Shown here piece after piece: positions 16,297 through 24,672 of a DNA stretch of 64,000 nt. Every line of letters starts with the position of its first letter. Position 1 is the first letter of the stretch. The DNA comes from Synergistaceae bacterium (GTDB lineage Bacteria > Synergistota > Synergistia > Synergistales > Aminobacteriaceae), in NCBI GenBank assembly GCA_018436595.1, contig JAHDLC010000038.1, positions 41,253 to 105,252 on the forward strand, read 5' to 3'. The position numbers were made by a program, and so were the translations under genes. Under the pieces are notes generated by a model. It saw nothing but the letters and a program-made list of their open reading frames with translations, did not search any database and was not told the DNA's origin.

Positions 16297-19200
16297 GTGA
16301 AAACGATCAACCTGAGACTGATGCTGATTCATCGCGGAACGAGAACCCATTCGATCACCCAGATCGAGCCCATCGGTCTTATGTCGCTGGCGGAGATGAT
16401 GACCGGCAAGGGGATCGAAACGGCCGTTTTTTCAGGAGAGCTGCTGAAAGGCCTGGAATTCCTGAACGCGGCTGGCTGCAGCCGGAACACGGTAGTGGGA
16501 TTATATTGTGATTACGAGAATCAGTCGGCGGTCGAGAGTTTTTCCAGGGTGGTCAAGGAGCGTTTCGGCGCCGTCGTTCTGGTGGGCGGACCCCAGACCG
16601 TGGGGCTGGGAGAAGAGTTCCTGCGGGCGAGCGGGGCTGACGGGATCATGCGGGGCGAAGGGGAGTACTCGCTGCACGACGCTCTCCGCGCATTGGAAGA
16701 AGACCGGAGGGACCTGTGGGAGACCATCCCCGGGATGTGTTCGTTCAGAAAGGACGGGACCTGGTACGACAACGGGATCTATCCCGTCATCGAGGATCTG
16801 GACGCCGTCCCCGGCATTTCGGGAACCATAAAATCGGCCCAGCACCGCGGCATCAATCACATGGCGGTGATGACGGGACGGGGGTGTCCTTTCCACTGCT
16901 CTTTCTGTTACGAGGGGGCCAACAGCAAGAACGTCAGGCAGCGCAGCGTGGCGTGCGTCATGAAGGAAATACGCCGGCGCCTGCGGGAGAATCCCAATGT
17001 GAAGTATCTCTTTTTCTGCGACGATACCTTCACCCTGGATATGAAACGGGTGCGCGCCTTTTGTGATGAACTGAAAGAGCTGAGGAAAGAGCACGATTTC
17101 GTCTGGTTCGCCGACGCCCATGTGAACGTGGTCATCAAATATCCCGAAATGGTGAAGATGATGGTGGACGCCGGCCTGGTCCGGATGCAGATCGGCATTG
17201 AAAGCTGCAACCAGCACATCATAGACATCTATAACAAAAACGTGAAACGGGAAGGGTTCTTCGAAGTCATTGAGATATGCAAAGCGGCCGGACTTCCGCA
17301 GCTGGTGGGCAACATCATCATCGGCGGGGCTCTGGAAACGCGGGAAACGCTGAATTTTACCTTCGACACCGTCTATGAGATGCTGCGCGCGGGCCGCGGA
17401 ATGGTGGAAGTGGTCAGCACTTTTTACATGCCCTTTCCGGAAACCGCCATGTCAAAGGATCCCGGCGGGTACGGCCTTTTTGTGAGGGACGAAAAGGCGC
17501 TCACCTCGGTGGGGGATTTTCCGGTGATCGAGACGGAGACACTGAGCATCGAAGAAATCTGCGCGGCCCGAAACGAGTTTTTTGAAGGGACGACCGGAGT
17601 TATGCGGAAAATGTTCCGCGACGGCGAAATCCCGGACGAGACCGTGCTGAAAAGCTGCGAGCTGAGTGAAAAATACGGTCTCAGCGGGATGTGGCAGAGT
17701 CTTGCGTACGCCAGATACCCCTATTTCGACGCCCAGAACAAGGCGCGGGTCCGCGGGGATAAGCTCACACGGGACTATGATCTTTCAACGGTGTTTGAAA
17801 CCCATCCCCAGCGCATTGCCCTGCTTTCCCTGACACCTGAGCTGGCGGCGGAAATTCCGGTCCTGAACGGATTTGTCTACTCGCCCTTTGAATTCGACGT
17901 CCTGACGTACACCTCCGGCAAACTGTCCATGCTCGAAATGGCGGAGGCGCTTTTCCCCAAGTATCAGACGAGCTTCGAAAGTTTTGAGATGTTCAGGCTC
18001 CATCTGCTGGAAACCGTCAAAAAACTGGAAGCGGCGGGAATGTGCGTGCTGTCCGGCTCATTGAAGCCGAAAGCGGCCGATCTGGAATGGAAAAATCAAA
18101 AACACTCAGAGGAGCGCCCTGTGAAAAACAAGGTCATTCTGTTCAAAGTATCGACCATCAGTATGGAGATAGCCGGCTTCAGCCGAAACGGAGCCTTTCT
18201 GGGACTCTACAGCCTGGTAAGCTACCTGAATGAAAAAGGGTATGACGCCGTTGCCTGCGAATGCAGGCCGGACCAGGTCACGGAGCATCTTCGGCGGCTT
18301 CCGTCCGGTGAAATATGCTGCGTCGGTTTTTCGGTGGACTTCGAGAACAGGCACGCAGTGAAAAAAATCAGCGCTTCCATAGCGGAATCCTGCGGGATAC
18401 CTGTGCTGATCGGCGGCCCCGAAGCTCTTTCTCTGGATGAGGAGTACCTGCGCGGATCAAAGGCAGCCGCTGTCGTGCGAGGCGAAGGTGAACTGGCCAT
18501 GGCGGCGGTACTGGATGCATTGAAAGAAAAGAAGAGCCTCGGTGATATTCCCGGAATCTTCTTCATCGACGAAAACGGGAAGTGCATCGACAGGGGAGAA
18601 GGGCCGGTGGTGGAAAATCTTGATGAGCTGCCCTTCCCTGACTACGATAAAACCATGACGCCCATTGATTACTCCAACCTGTACATCATGACCAGCCGGG
18701 GCTGCCCCTATCACTGTGTCTTCTGTCATGAAGGCGCCCTGAAACGGCCCGTTCGCCGGCGGAGCGTCGCGAATGTCGTCGCTGAAATGCGCTCCCTGCT
18801 TCTCAAATATCCGGAACTTCGCTACTTTTTATTCTGCGACGACACCCTGGTCACCAGCCCCGAATGGTTGGATGAATTTTGCCGGGAGGTAAAGGCGCTT
18901 CAGGCCGTCAGACCATTCCAGTTCTATTGCGAGGCTGATGTCGCTTCCCTGAGCAGACGACCCGGGGTCATTAAGGACATGGTGGCGGCGGGGCTCAACA
19001 GGCTGCAGATCGGCATAGAATCCGCCGACAGGGAGATGCTGAAGACATACCGCAAAAACATCACTCCCGAAATGGTGGAAACAGTGGTGAAAGCGGCGTA
19101 TGACGCCGGAGTCCAGCAGGTTTTCGGCGCGATCCTGGTGGGAGGGCCCTTCGAGAACCGCGGGCATATCGAAAAGAACAAAGCCTTCTGCGCAAAGCTG

Positions 19201-19887
19201 CTGCGGCTGGGGCCGGGGATGATGGAAATCGCACCCAGTATCCTGATGCCCTATCCAATGACCGATATCGGGCAGCACCCCGAAAAATACGGGCTGACGA
19301 TTTACGACAGGCAGGGGCTGAGAAGCATCTCCGATTATCCCCTCATGGAGAGCGAAACCATGGATCGGCGGGAGATCATGGCAGCCTACCAGGAGTACAT
19401 TCAGAGCTTTGTGGACGAAGTGAAGGCGATGCTGAACAGCGGCGAGCTCGGCCATGAGGATCTTCTGCGCTGTCACCGCGCCTCCATGAATTCAAAGGGA
19501 GCGAAATACTGGGTGAATATCATAGCCCACCATAAACCTTTCCTCACAACCTATTACACTCTGCTGGCACGGGAGGCAGCCTACCGCATCGCGGATGTGA
19601 AGCCGGATGAGCTTCCCGGATGGCGCCCCCAGCGGCTGATCGAGATGTGGCGGGATGTGGATTTTTCCCGGGGCTATCCTCTCGTGCGGGGAGAGGCGCT
19701 GTCGCCTTTTGAATACGAGGTGCTGAAATACTCCACTGGAAAGAGCACCATCGCCGATATTGCCGGAATCCTCCACGAGCGGTTCGGAAAGCCGTTCGGA
19801 GAAACCCGGGAAGAATTGATGGAGAGAATCATTGAAACCTTGAAGGCTTTTGACGGAAAATACTGGCTGCTTGTCGTTCCGTACTAG
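16297..19887 (+). CDS. Tandem-fused double B12-binding/radical SAM maturase
   Basis: 1196 residues holding two complete copies of the neighbouring enzyme. Copy one (1-605) has LYCDYENQSA, cysteines C197, C201, C204 in GCPFHCSFCYEGA, FCDDTFTLD and a helical end domain (SPFEFDVLTYTSGKLSMLEM). Copy two (609-1196) has GFSVDFENRH, cysteines C803, C807, C810 in GCPYHCVFCHEGA, FCDDTLVTS and its own end domain (SPFEYEVLKYSTGKSTIADI). The start is a GTG after GGAGG. At the junction, a GTG at 18121 is preceded by GAGGAG at 6-base spacing, so copy two may also be made alone. I infer a fusion of two adjacent genes by loss of a stop codon. Confidence 0.87.
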   Translation: MKTINLRLMLIHRGTRTHSITQIEPIGLMSLAEMMTGKGIETAVFSGELLKGLEFLNAAGCSRNTVVGLYCDYENQSAVESFSRVVKERFGAVVLVGGPQTVGLGEEFLRASGADGIMRGEGEYSLHDALRALEEDRRDLWETIPGMCSFRKDGTWYDNGIYPVIEDLDAVPGISGTIKSAQHRGINHMAVMTGRGCPFHCSFCYEGANSKNVRQRSVACVMKEIRRRLRENPNVKYLFFCDDTFTLDMKRVRAFCDELKELRKEHDFVWFADAHVNVVIKYPEMVKMMVDAGLVRMQIGIESCNQHIIDIYNKNVKREGFFEVIEICKAAGLPQLVGNIIIGGALETRETLNFTFDTVYEMLRAGRGMVEVVSTFYMPFPETAMSKDPGGYGLFVRDEKALTSVGDFPVIETETLSIEEICAARNEFFEGTTGVMRKMFRDGEIPDETVLKSCELSEKYGLSGMWQSLAYARYPYFDAQNKARVRGDKLTRDYDLSTVFETHPQRIALLSLTPELAAEIPVLNGFVYSPFEFDVLTYTSGKLSMLEMAEALFPKYQTSFESFEMFRLHLLETVKKLEAAGMCVLSGSLKPKAADLEWKNQKHSEERPVKNKVILFKVSTISMEIAGFSRNGAFLGLYSLVSYLNEKGYDAVACECRPDQVTEHLRRLPSGEICCVGFSVDFENRHAVKKISASIAESCGIPVLIGGPEALSLDEEYLRGSKAAAVVRGEGELAMAAVLDALKEKKSLGDIPGIFFIDENGKCIDRGEGPVVENLDELPFPDYDKTMTPIDYSNLYIMTSRGCPYHCVFCHEGALKRPVRRRSVANVVAEMRSLLLKYPELRYFLFCDDTLVTSPEWLDEFCREVKALQAVRPFQFYCEADVASLSRRPGVIKDMVAAGLNRLQIGIESADREMLKTYRKNITPEMVETVVKAAYDAGVQQVFGAILVGGPFENRGHIEKNKAFCAKLLRLGPGMMEIAPSILMPYPMTDIGQHPEKYGLTIYDRQGLRSISDYPLMESETMDRREIMAAYQEYIQSFVDEVKAMLNSGELGHEDLLRCHRASMNSKGAKYWVNIIAHHKPFLTTYYTLLAREAAYRIADVKPDELPGWRPQRLIEMWRDVDFSRGYPLVRGEALSPFEYEVLKYSTGKSTIADIAGILHERFGKPFGETREELMERIIETLKAFDGKYWLLVVPY
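18109..18123 (+). promoter_or_regulatory. Internal ribosome binding site and GTG within the fused maturase gene
   Basis: GAGGAG (18109-18114), six bases, then an in-frame GTG (18121-18123, codon 609) followed by KNKVILFKVS, the normal start of a B12-binding domain. It looks like the initiation region of a formerly separate gene and may still work. Confidence 0.6.
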
Positions 19888-19901
19888 AAAAAGGTGATGC
19901 G

Positions 19902-21614
19902 ATGAAGATTCTTCTCTGCAACGTATCGAAAAAGTACGATACAAACACCCATGATTATGTGGGGCTTTTTTACCTGGCGGGCGCCCTGGAAGAGGCCGGC
20001 TTTGAGCCTTTGGTGTTTCATGGAAAGCCGGAACATCTCCTGGACGAGATAGAAAAGAACAAGCCCCGGGCGGTGGGTTTTTCCTGTGATTTCGACAATG
20101 TCCGGGTCATCGAAGACCTGTCAGGGAAAATAAAGAAGCGCTGGGGAATTCCCGTTGTTGTGGGCGGGCCCCAGAGCATTGCTCTGGGAAGGGATTTTCT
20201 GGAAAAAAGCGGGGCTGACTATATCCTGCGGGGCGAAGGCGAAGTCTCTCTGCCCAGACTGCTCGATGCGGTCCTGAAGGATGAAGGGGATGTCGACGGG
20301 GTGAAGGGGCTGGCGAGAATTCAGGACGGAGTGTTTCTGGAAAACCCGCCCGAGATCATCGAGGATCTGGATGCTCTGCCCCTGCCGGCGTACTCAGCAT
20401 CGCTGCATGCGGACCACGCCTACGGCAACTTGATTTTTACCGGCCGGGGGTGCCCCTACCGGTGCGCATACTGCGCCCCCAGCCCCGGCAAGCGGAAGGT
20501 TCGCCTGAGAAGCATTCCGCTGGTACTGGAGGAAATCAAAGTCAATCTGAAAAACAATCCGGGGCTGAAGTGCCTGATCGTTATGGACGACACCTTCACT
20601 CTCGGCCGGGAGCGGATCGAAGAATTCTGCCGCGGCATGACGGAGCTGCGGAAAGAGCGTGACCTGGTCTGGTACTGTGAATGCCATGTCGGCCGAATCA
20701 GGGACTTTATGGATATCCTGCCCGCCATGATCGACGCCGGGCTGATCCGTCTGCAGATCGGGATAGAATCAGGTGATCAGAACGTCATCGACCAGTACAA
20801 CAAGCACGTCAAAATCGACGACATCGTTGAATTTGTAACCTACGCGGCCGACTGCGGCCTCGCCCAGATCGCCACAAACTTCATCGTGGGGGGGCCCGCA
20901 GAAAAAGACGGGGCGACCGCCTCGCTGATCCGGACCCTGATCGATCGGGCCCCCGGAGTCATCGATATCATTACCGGTTTTTTACGGGCCTACCCGGGGA
21001 CCGAGATCTTCGAGAACCCGGGAAAATTCAACCTGCAGCTCCATGACGAATCCGGCCGCCGGACCGGGGACGACTACCCGTTCGTAACGCCGGTCGGATG
21101 CAGCCAGGACCAGGTGATGCGCCAGCGCCAGGAACTCAACAGGGTGATTCGCCGCAGCATGCAGCAAAAAATCAAACACCGCGGGCTGAAAGAGGACGCG
21201 GTGAGGAAGCAGTTCGAAGCCGCATTCAAATACGGGATCCGAAGCCGGTGGTTCGCGGAAATTTCGGCCAATCCCAGGGCCTACGAATATTATTATGTGC
21301 TTTTTTTGAACGAGGGCCAAGCCTTTGAGGAATCCCTGGATTTTTCCAGAGATTATCCCCAGCGGACCTTTGAATTATGGCGCGCCATGACGTTTTCCGA
21401 CGGATTTCCGCAGCTGGACGGTATGGCGCTCTCGCCGCTGGAGTATGAACTGCTGTTGCGCTGCGCCGGCAAACGAAGCCTGAAGAAAATTCAGACCGAG
21501 CTTTATGAGGTGTTCGGCGGCTCGTATGAAAACGAGAGGGAATTCCATCGGCAGCTCATCGATATGCTGCATCGTTTTGATTCTAAATACTGGCTGACCC
21601 ATTTCGTGGTGTAG
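19902..21614 (+). CDS. B12-binding/radical SAM RiPP maturase (last)
   Basis: 570 residues. The B12-type domain has GFSCDFDNVR and VVVGGPQS. The radical SAM cysteines are C184, C188 and C191 in GCPYRCAYCAPSPGKRKVR. Here the [FYH]EG[AG] segment that follows the cluster motif in the other four copies is replaced by APSPG, the most visible active-site difference within the set. MDDTFTLG, QIGIESGDQ and IVGGPAEKDG follow, and the C-terminal domain has SPLEYELLLRCAGKRSLKKI. It lies 14 bases after the fused gene with AAGGTGATG before the ATG. It is the last gene of the plus-strand module. Confidence 0.86.
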   Translation: MKILLCNVSKKYDTNTHDYVGLFYLAGALEEAGFEPLVFHGKPEHLLDEIEKNKPRAVGFSCDFDNVRVIEDLSGKIKKRWGIPVVVGGPQSIALGRDFLEKSGADYILRGEGEVSLPRLLDAVLKDEGDVDGVKGLARIQDGVFLENPPEIIEDLDALPLPAYSASLHADHAYGNLIFTGRGCPYRCAYCAPSPGKRKVRLRSIPLVLEEIKVNLKNNPGLKCLIVMDDTFTLGRERIEEFCRGMTELRKERDLVWYCECHVGRIRDFMDILPAMIDAGLIRLQIGIESGDQNVIDQYNKHVKIDDIVEFVTYAADCGLAQIATNFIVGGPAEKDGATASLIRTLIDRAPGVIDIITGFLRAYPGTEIFENPGKFNLQLHDESGRRTGDDYPFVTPVGCSQDQVMRQRQELNRVIRRSMQQKIKHRGLKEDAVRKQFEAAFKYGIRSRWFAEISANPRAYEYYYVLFLNEGQAFEESLDFSRDYPQRTFELWRAMTFSDGFPQLDGMALSPLEYELLLRCAGKRSLKKIQTELYEVFGGSYENEREFHRQLIDMLHRFDSKYWLTHFVV

Positions 21615-21705
21615 CCAAAAAGAACAGGCATACGGGCCGAAGCGCATCCGGCATTCCGAAAAAGCACAGACCCCTCCCGTTCTTCCGGGGGAAGCGGACA
21701 AGATT

Positions 21706-24645
21706 CTATACCGTCTGCCTGCGGACCAGCTCTGCGAAAAGACCGTCCTTCGCCATCAGCTCGTCGTACTTCCCCTCCTCGACGAGCCGGCCGTCCTCCA
21801 GAACGCAGATCCGGTCCGCTCCGATGACAGTGGAGAGCCGGTGCGCAACGACGATGCGCGTCGCCTGGATGTTCTCCAGGCTCCGGCTGATCATCGCCTG
21901 CGTTCTGTTGTCCAGGGCGCTCGTAGCCTCGTCGAAGATGAGCACACGCGGCTTCCCGGCAACGGCGCGGGCGATCAGGAGGCGCTGCTTCTGTCCGCCT
22001 GAAACCGTGTTCGCCCCGTCCGTGATGACCGTATGAATCCCCATGGGCATCGCGGCGATGTCCTCTTCCATCCCCGCCGTGCGAAGCGCATCCTCTATCT
22101 GCCCGGCCGTGAGATTGCGCGAGCAGCGCACGTTGGAGGCTATGTCCCCGGAGAGCAGTCCGCCGCTCTGGAGGACGACGCCGATCTGCCGCCGCAGTTT
22201 CCCCAGGTCCAGTTCGGCAATGTCCTTGTTGTCGTAGAAGATGCCTCCCGACTCCGGCTGGTCGAAACCCAGGAGCAGCCGGATAAGCGTGGACTTGCCC
22301 GCCCCGGAGGGACCGACCACGGCGACGAACTCCCCTGCCTCAATGTGGAGGTCAAGTCCTTTCAGCACGGGAGGGCCGTCCTTCAGATAGCGGAAGACAA
22401 CCCCTTCAAGGTCGATACGACCTGTGATTTCGCCCGGGTCGGTCTTCATGTCGCCGGTCTCGGGCTCCGCCCGGAGGATGGGTGCGAGGTTCTCCACCAG
22501 CGGAAGCATGTTCAGCGTGGCTGTAAACGAGCTGACCATCTGAAAGAAGGCCCCTTGCAGCGCCCCGAAGGCCGACCAGAAGGCCATGAAGCGCCCCGTT
22601 TCGTACGAGGCGTCCGCAGCGCTCCAGCGGACAAGGGCAAAGAGAATAACGATGGCGACGGAGAGGGGGAAGAGTGCCATGACCGTGTTCAGAAAAACTT
22701 CCAGCCGTCTCGCCTTCGTCCCCAGCATCCGCTGCGCTCCGAACAACTCCGCCCAGCGGGCGAAGGAACGCTCTTCGGCGCCCGCGACGCGAATCTTTGA
22801 AATGCCGGTCATAATCTGGAACGTCAGCGCCAAAAGCCGGTTCTGCAGGCCGATCATCTTCCGCTGAAAACGAAGCTGGAAAAGGTTCACCGCCACCATC
22901 AGCACTGCCGGGACGAGAAGGCATCCGAGTCCGGCGAGCGCCAGCCTCCAGTCGTACCAGAAAGACTGTCCGAGGAAAAAAACAAGAAACACGCTCTGGA
23001 CGAGCAGCGTCTTCACCGTCCTCGACGCGGTCTCGCGGAGCATGAAGAGGCCAAGGGCCCGGTTTGCGAGGTCGCCTGACGTCGTTTTCCGGAAGAATCC
23101 TACCGGCAGGCGAAGTATGCGGTCCCAGATCCCTGCGGAGACGTCGTGGTCCATCACGCTCTCGGTGCGGAGGAAGGCCGTCCCGTTCGCCAGGTGCAGC
23201 AGACCGGATGAAACAGCGACTGAGACGAGTATGGCGAAGAGCTGGAGCATCCGCCCCCGTTCGGCCTGAGGAATGACTTCGCCGAAGATCTGCCGGTTCA
23301 CCTCGGGGGAGATCAGTCCAAGGAGAGCCAGGAAAACAGAGATGAGGAGGACTGCACCCATGTCTCTCTTCGCCCCGGCGAGGCCGAAACGGAGCAGATC
23401 CCTGCCGCCCAGCGGCGAGCCGGGGAGCGGACGGTAGACCTGGTAAGCGTCAGGCGCGATGGATACGGCGATCTGTTCGTCGACCGGACGCTCCTCATCG
23501 TCATCGACCAGACGATAACCCCGTCCGGACGGAAGAAGCGCGACGGGCGTCCCGCTTCTTCCGTCTCCTCTTCCGGACAAGCCGTCCCCAGGAGCGTTCA
23601 TGAAGGCAATCAGCGGCGCGCCGTCTGAGGTCCACCACGGTCCGGCGAGCGTCACGCGGCGGAGCTGGAGGTTGGATGCACGTGCGAGGTCGCGGAGCGA
23701 TTCGCGTCCTTCTCCTTGCGCTGCGGCAATCTCGCCGCCTCGAGGGAAAACGGCGCTCCGCCCCAGAAAAACGGCGACCGTGGCAAAAGCTCGCCGGATC
23801 GGCGACTCCTCCCTGGAGGCAAACTCCCTGGGGCGTTTCCCTGAAAGCGCCCGGGCCAGCGTTCCGAGGGCCGAAGAGAGCGCCCTCCTGCTGGACATCT
23901 GCATCTGGCGGAGCGCTCCAAGGTCGTCCGCAGCCCGGAGCCGCGCGTTCATCGCCAGCGAAGAGAAGATCATCTCGCAGAACGCGTCGAAGACTGCGGC
24001 GAACTCGCCCCGGCGGAGCAGCTCGCCGGTTGGAATCGACCGCACCACGCACTGCTCCAGGGGAACGATCCAGCAGTTCGGAGGAAGGGCGAAGAGTCCG
24101 CTTCCCGGCGCAAGGTCCTCGGTGCCGACGAAAAGCGCGCGGCCTTCCTCCATCTCTGTCCAGAGCAGCGTTTCACTTCCGGCCGGCCTGTTCGGCCCGA
24201 GTTCCGTCCTTCCGGCGGGAATGGACTGTTTTATGCGCGGAAGCGGTACGATATCCTTGACGATGCCCCGCCCCAGCCCCTCCAAAAACCTGTCGGCGAG
24301 GAACGCCGCAATCGCGGTTCCCTCTCCGTCCGTTTGTTCGAGAAGAAGCGATCTGGAGATCCGCAGCACCCTTGTTCCCGGAATGCCTCCCGCCAGGAGC
24401 CCCATGCTCGCCCCGAAAAGACCGGGTTCAACCCCGAAAAGGGCCTCTCCCGCCTCCATCGTGAAGAGATGATCCCTGCCCCCCGTCTGCAGAGCGCCCT
24501 CCCGTGCGGTCACATAGACATCAATCTGCCCGGAAAGGATACACCAGACAGTCTCCGGATCATCGAGGAAGAAGGGGGTCTTCCCGGTAATCTCCTGCTC
24601 CGTCCCGAGAGGCCGGAGCGCTTCGAAGGGAAGGGGGCCTACCAT
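21706..24645 (-). CDS. NHLM-type bacteriocin ABC exporter with N-terminal regulatory domain
   Basis: 979 residues. The first 130 residues have a cyclic-nucleotide-binding-like fold pattern (FFLDDPETVWCILSGQIDVY), a roughly 290-residue linker follows, then a six-helix exporter domain (about 430-700) and an ATPase domain with Walker A GPSGAGKST near 776, signature VSGGQKQRLLIARAV and Walker B VLIFDEATSALD. Large exporters of this build accompany a C39-containing exporter in Nif11 and nitrile-hydratase-leader peptide loci, where the pair probably works as a heterodimer. It follows the C39 exporter by 27 bases on the same strand. It lacks a peptidase domain. Confidence 0.9.
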   Translation of the reverse strand: MVGPLPFEALRPLGTEQEITGKTPFFLDDPETVWCILSGQIDVYVTAREGALQTGGRDHLFTMEAGEALFGVEPGLFGASMGLLAGGIPGTRVLRISRSLLLEQTDGEGTAIAAFLADRFLEGLGRGIVKDIVPLPRIKQSIPAGRTELGPNRPAGSETLLWTEMEEGRALFVGTEDLAPGSGLFALPPNCWIVPLEQCVVRSIPTGELLRRGEFAAVFDAFCEMIFSSLAMNARLRAADDLGALRQMQMSSRRALSSALGTLARALSGKRPREFASREESPIRRAFATVAVFLGRSAVFPRGGEIAAAQGEGRESLRDLARASNLQLRRVTLAGPWWTSDGAPLIAFMNAPGDGLSGRGDGRSGTPVALLPSGRGYRLVDDDEERPVDEQIAVSIAPDAYQVYRPLPGSPLGGRDLLRFGLAGAKRDMGAVLLISVFLALLGLISPEVNRQIFGEVIPQAERGRMLQLFAILVSVAVSSGLLHLANGTAFLRTESVMDHDVSAGIWDRILRLPVGFFRKTTSGDLANRALGLFMLRETASRTVKTLLVQSVFLVFFLGQSFWYDWRLALAGLGCLLVPAVLMVAVNLFQLRFQRKMIGLQNRLLALTFQIMTGISKIRVAGAEERSFARWAELFGAQRMLGTKARRLEVFLNTVMALFPLSVAIVILFALVRWSAADASYETGRFMAFWSAFGALQGAFFQMVSSFTATLNMLPLVENLAPILRAEPETGDMKTDPGEITGRIDLEGVVFRYLKDGPPVLKGLDLHIEAGEFVAVVGPSGAGKSTLIRLLLGFDQPESGGIFYDNKDIAELDLGKLRRQIGVVLQSGGLLSGDIASNVRCSRNLTAGQIEDALRTAGMEEDIAAMPMGIHTVITDGANTVSGGQKQRLLIARAVAGKPRVLIFDEATSALDNRTQAMISRSLENIQATRIVVAHRLSTVIGADRICVLEDGRLVEEGKYDELMAKDGLFAELVRRQTV

Positions 24646-24672
24646 GGGAATCCGCCTCTTTCGAGGCGCGGC

